Source of the DNA: Candidatus Yanofskybacteria bacterium
GTDB lineage: Bacteria; Patescibacteriota; Minisyncoccia; 2-02-FULL-40-12; IGHO2-01-FULL-4-A
Reading direction: 5' to 3'
NCBI GenBank assembly: GCA_016181175.1
Contig: JACOZV010000003.1
Coordinates: 1 to 39,772 of the forward strand
Length of the DNA: 39,772 nucleotides
Made by a program: the position numbers and the translations under genes. This document shows positions 39,091 through 39,772 of the stretch, in pieces; the stretch's first letter is position 1; each line of letters opens with the position of its first letter. The notes under the pieces are model-generated. The model searched no databases. It saw nothing but the letters and a program-made list of their open reading frames with translations, and was not told the origin of the DNA.

Positions 39091-39575
39091 AGCCATCAGA
39101 TGATTACCATTAGCCGGCTTTAGAGATATTGTGCCGCTTCGTGGCACTGCGCCGGTGTTTGCAGGATTGCATCGCCCAAAACATAACTTTGGCTTTACCG
39201 CTTAAAAAATATGGATTAAGCCAAAGTTATTGCTGATAACGACCCCTAGAGTAATAATCAAAAAGGAAGCCCGTTTACAGGTGTTATACCTCTCGGGTTT
39301 CCTTTTTGATTTCCTATAAATGATTTTATGAGGTCGTTTTCAGCAGATTTGGGCGATCCGGCGTCTTTGGGGAAGTTCTCGGGGTAAAACCTGCCGAAGA
39401 CCCTTTAGGGTCTTTATTAGCGAATTTTAGCCCGATACGGGCAAGCGAATAGCGCGAGGAACATTCGTGCCGCTTGTCCGTGAAGGTGCTAAAATTCAAC
39501 CTTTAGTAATCGCCGGCTGGTTTTATACCGCTAGTTCCTCCACCAAGCCCTGTGAGTTCAGGCGTAGCCCACTTG

Positions 39576-39633
39576 AAAATTAAAGTATTTTTCTCAAACA
39601 CACTTAAATTTTTAAGATATAAATAAATATATT
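39576..39633. repeat. 58-nt perfect inverted repeat, right arm
   Basis: Exact reverse complement of 39033-39090, 485 nt away from its inner end. Confidence 0.95.
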
Positions 39634-39772
39634 TATTTTGGCCTGATTTTGTGGTATATTTTACCCGTCTACCCATTATTCATTATGCCTGAAGGTGTAA
39701 GCCGCTCGTCTTTCCCGATTTGCGATTAAAGACGGGTGGCTGACCGCCACAAGTCGGACTGCCTTCGGGCAC
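39634..39772. other. Gene-free, structured end of the window
   Basis: No open frame. ACCCGTC (39663-39669) can pair with GACGGGT (39731-39737), competing with CGTCTTT (39708-39714) and AAAGACG (39728-39734). GTGGC/GCCAC forms a small hairpin near 39736-39750. It may be a 3' part of the RNA locus or a second one. The stretch 38864-39032 before the locus shows a pyrimidine-rich run and no clear promoter. Confidence 0.4.

Larger units (their letters stand above)
39033..39633 (+). ncRNA. Predicted large structured RNA, about 600 nt
   Basis: No open frame of note. Between the 58-bp arms lie: GATTAC/GTAATC (39102-39107, 39506-39511); GTGCCGC/GTGGCAC hairpin (39131-39147); CGCCGG/CCGGCG (39150-39155, 39358-39363) stacked on ATCGCCCAAA/TTTGGGCGAT (39171-39180, 39348-39357); a 13-bp stem (39183-39195, 39218-39230); GCTGA plus ACGACC with GGTCGT plus TCAGC (39232-39244, 39332-39344); an 18-bp stem (39255-39272, 39294-39311); AAGACCC/GGGTCTT (39397-39403, 39408-39414); GAATTTTAGC/GCTAAAATTC (39422-39431, 39488-39497); CGGGCAAGCG/CGCTTGTCCG (39438-39447, 39471-39480). 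Not recognised; it recalls large ornate RNAs such as GOLLD or ROOL only in scale and setting. Confidence 0.65.
34652..39772. mobile_element. Integrated element at tRNA-Ser(GCU), right end not seen
   Basis: All genes from 34649 to 38863 are on the - strand and include a serine integrase, an HTH protein, SpoVG-like protein and unknowns, with a large structured non-coding region beyond. The integrase gene reads into tRNA-Ser(GCU). I found no second copy of the tRNA 3' end before 39772, so the right boundary lies outside or, as usual for serine integrases, has only a very short core. No capsid, terminase, conjugation or transposase gene is seen. Confidence 0.65.

Noticed and set aside
39033-39633. 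Non-autonomous transposon (MITE) as the main explanation
   Set aside because: Not excluded, but no target-site duplication is visible, the interior is full of long helices, and imperfect pairs are all G.U on one strand, which fits RNA better.
39033-39633. Group I or II intron, RNase P RNA or tmRNA
   Set aside because: No domain V-like hairpin, no GAGGAAAGTCC, no tRNA-like T arm, and no open frame for an intron protein.
1-39772. CRISPR array
   Set aside because: No regularly spaced direct repeats were found; the repeats seen are palindromes or a heptamer tract.
34665-39772. Direct repeat of the tRNA-Ser 3' end as the right attachment site
   Set aside because: No second copy of the T arm/acceptor sequence is present before the window ends; serine integrases need only a very short shared core.

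Overview
The window looks like chromosomal DNA of a Patescibacteria/CPR bacterium, most likely Parcubacteria-like. The grounds are inference from gene character: an IF-2 of only 517 residues that starts almost at its G domain, a short RecO, many 4-nt ATGA gene overlaps, three of four tRNA genes without encoded CCA, and dispersed palindromes that translate to peptides such as PAGRQ and SYAKASEG, which I associate with Parcubacteria. TGA is a normal stop (ATGA overlaps), so the code is standard, not the Gracilibacteria/SR1 code. The window begins exactly inside a repeat, so position 1 may be a contig edge.

Layout. 1-1082: a small cassette with a 187-aa orphan gene that has its own promoter and terminator, bracketed by a 26-nt inverted repeat and followed by several hairpins. 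1083-9736, mostly + strand: EamA-like membrane protein, bifunctional class A PBP, tRNA-Ser(CGA), a small membrane protein, infB, rbfA, tRNA-Cys(GCA), an RmlA-type nucleotidyltransferase, tRNA-Leu(UAA) and an exported M48 protease. 9746-30421, nearly all - strand: folD-glyA-tsaC, a nucleotidyltransferase overlapping yvcK, an ECF sigma factor with an overlapping small membrane protein (putative anti-sigma), leuS, metG-tatD, an M16 protease with a PerM-like protein, yqeY-recO-surface protein-glyS, and lepB-hisS-hit-rpsU. A 660-nt gene-free gap (27105-27765) holds a predicted stand-alone structured RNA and a second long stem. 30477-34647, + strand: pth, dprA, topA. 34649-39772: an integrated element whose large serine recombinase reads antisense through tRNA-Ser(GCU). 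The element also has an HTH protein, a SpoVG-like protein, three unknown proteins and a roughly 600-nt structured non-coding locus.

Functional picture. The core is housekeeping: translation (IF-2, RbfA, bS21, four aminoacyl-tRNA synthetases, Pth, TsaC, four tRNAs), one-carbon metabolism (FolD, GlyA), envelope work (PBP, signal peptidase, proteases, sugar nucleotidyltransferases, YvcK), and DNA uptake and topology (DprA, TopA, RecO).

The most unusual content is structural. (1) A locus at 39033-39633 is closed by a 58-bp perfect inverted repeat and packed with nested helices; all three imperfect pairs noted are G.U only on the + strand. (2) A leader in front of the serine recombinase can form a pseudoknot in which a hairpin loop pairs 13 of 14 nt with the ribosome-binding region. 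(3) A 65-nt palindromic element lies inside two different genes, in different reading frames; other palindromes interrupt folD and pth. (4) Two tRNA genes are preceded by a copy of their own 5' end plus a two-hairpin module, and all four tRNA units have similar promoters, three of them embedded in the 3' end of the upstream gene.
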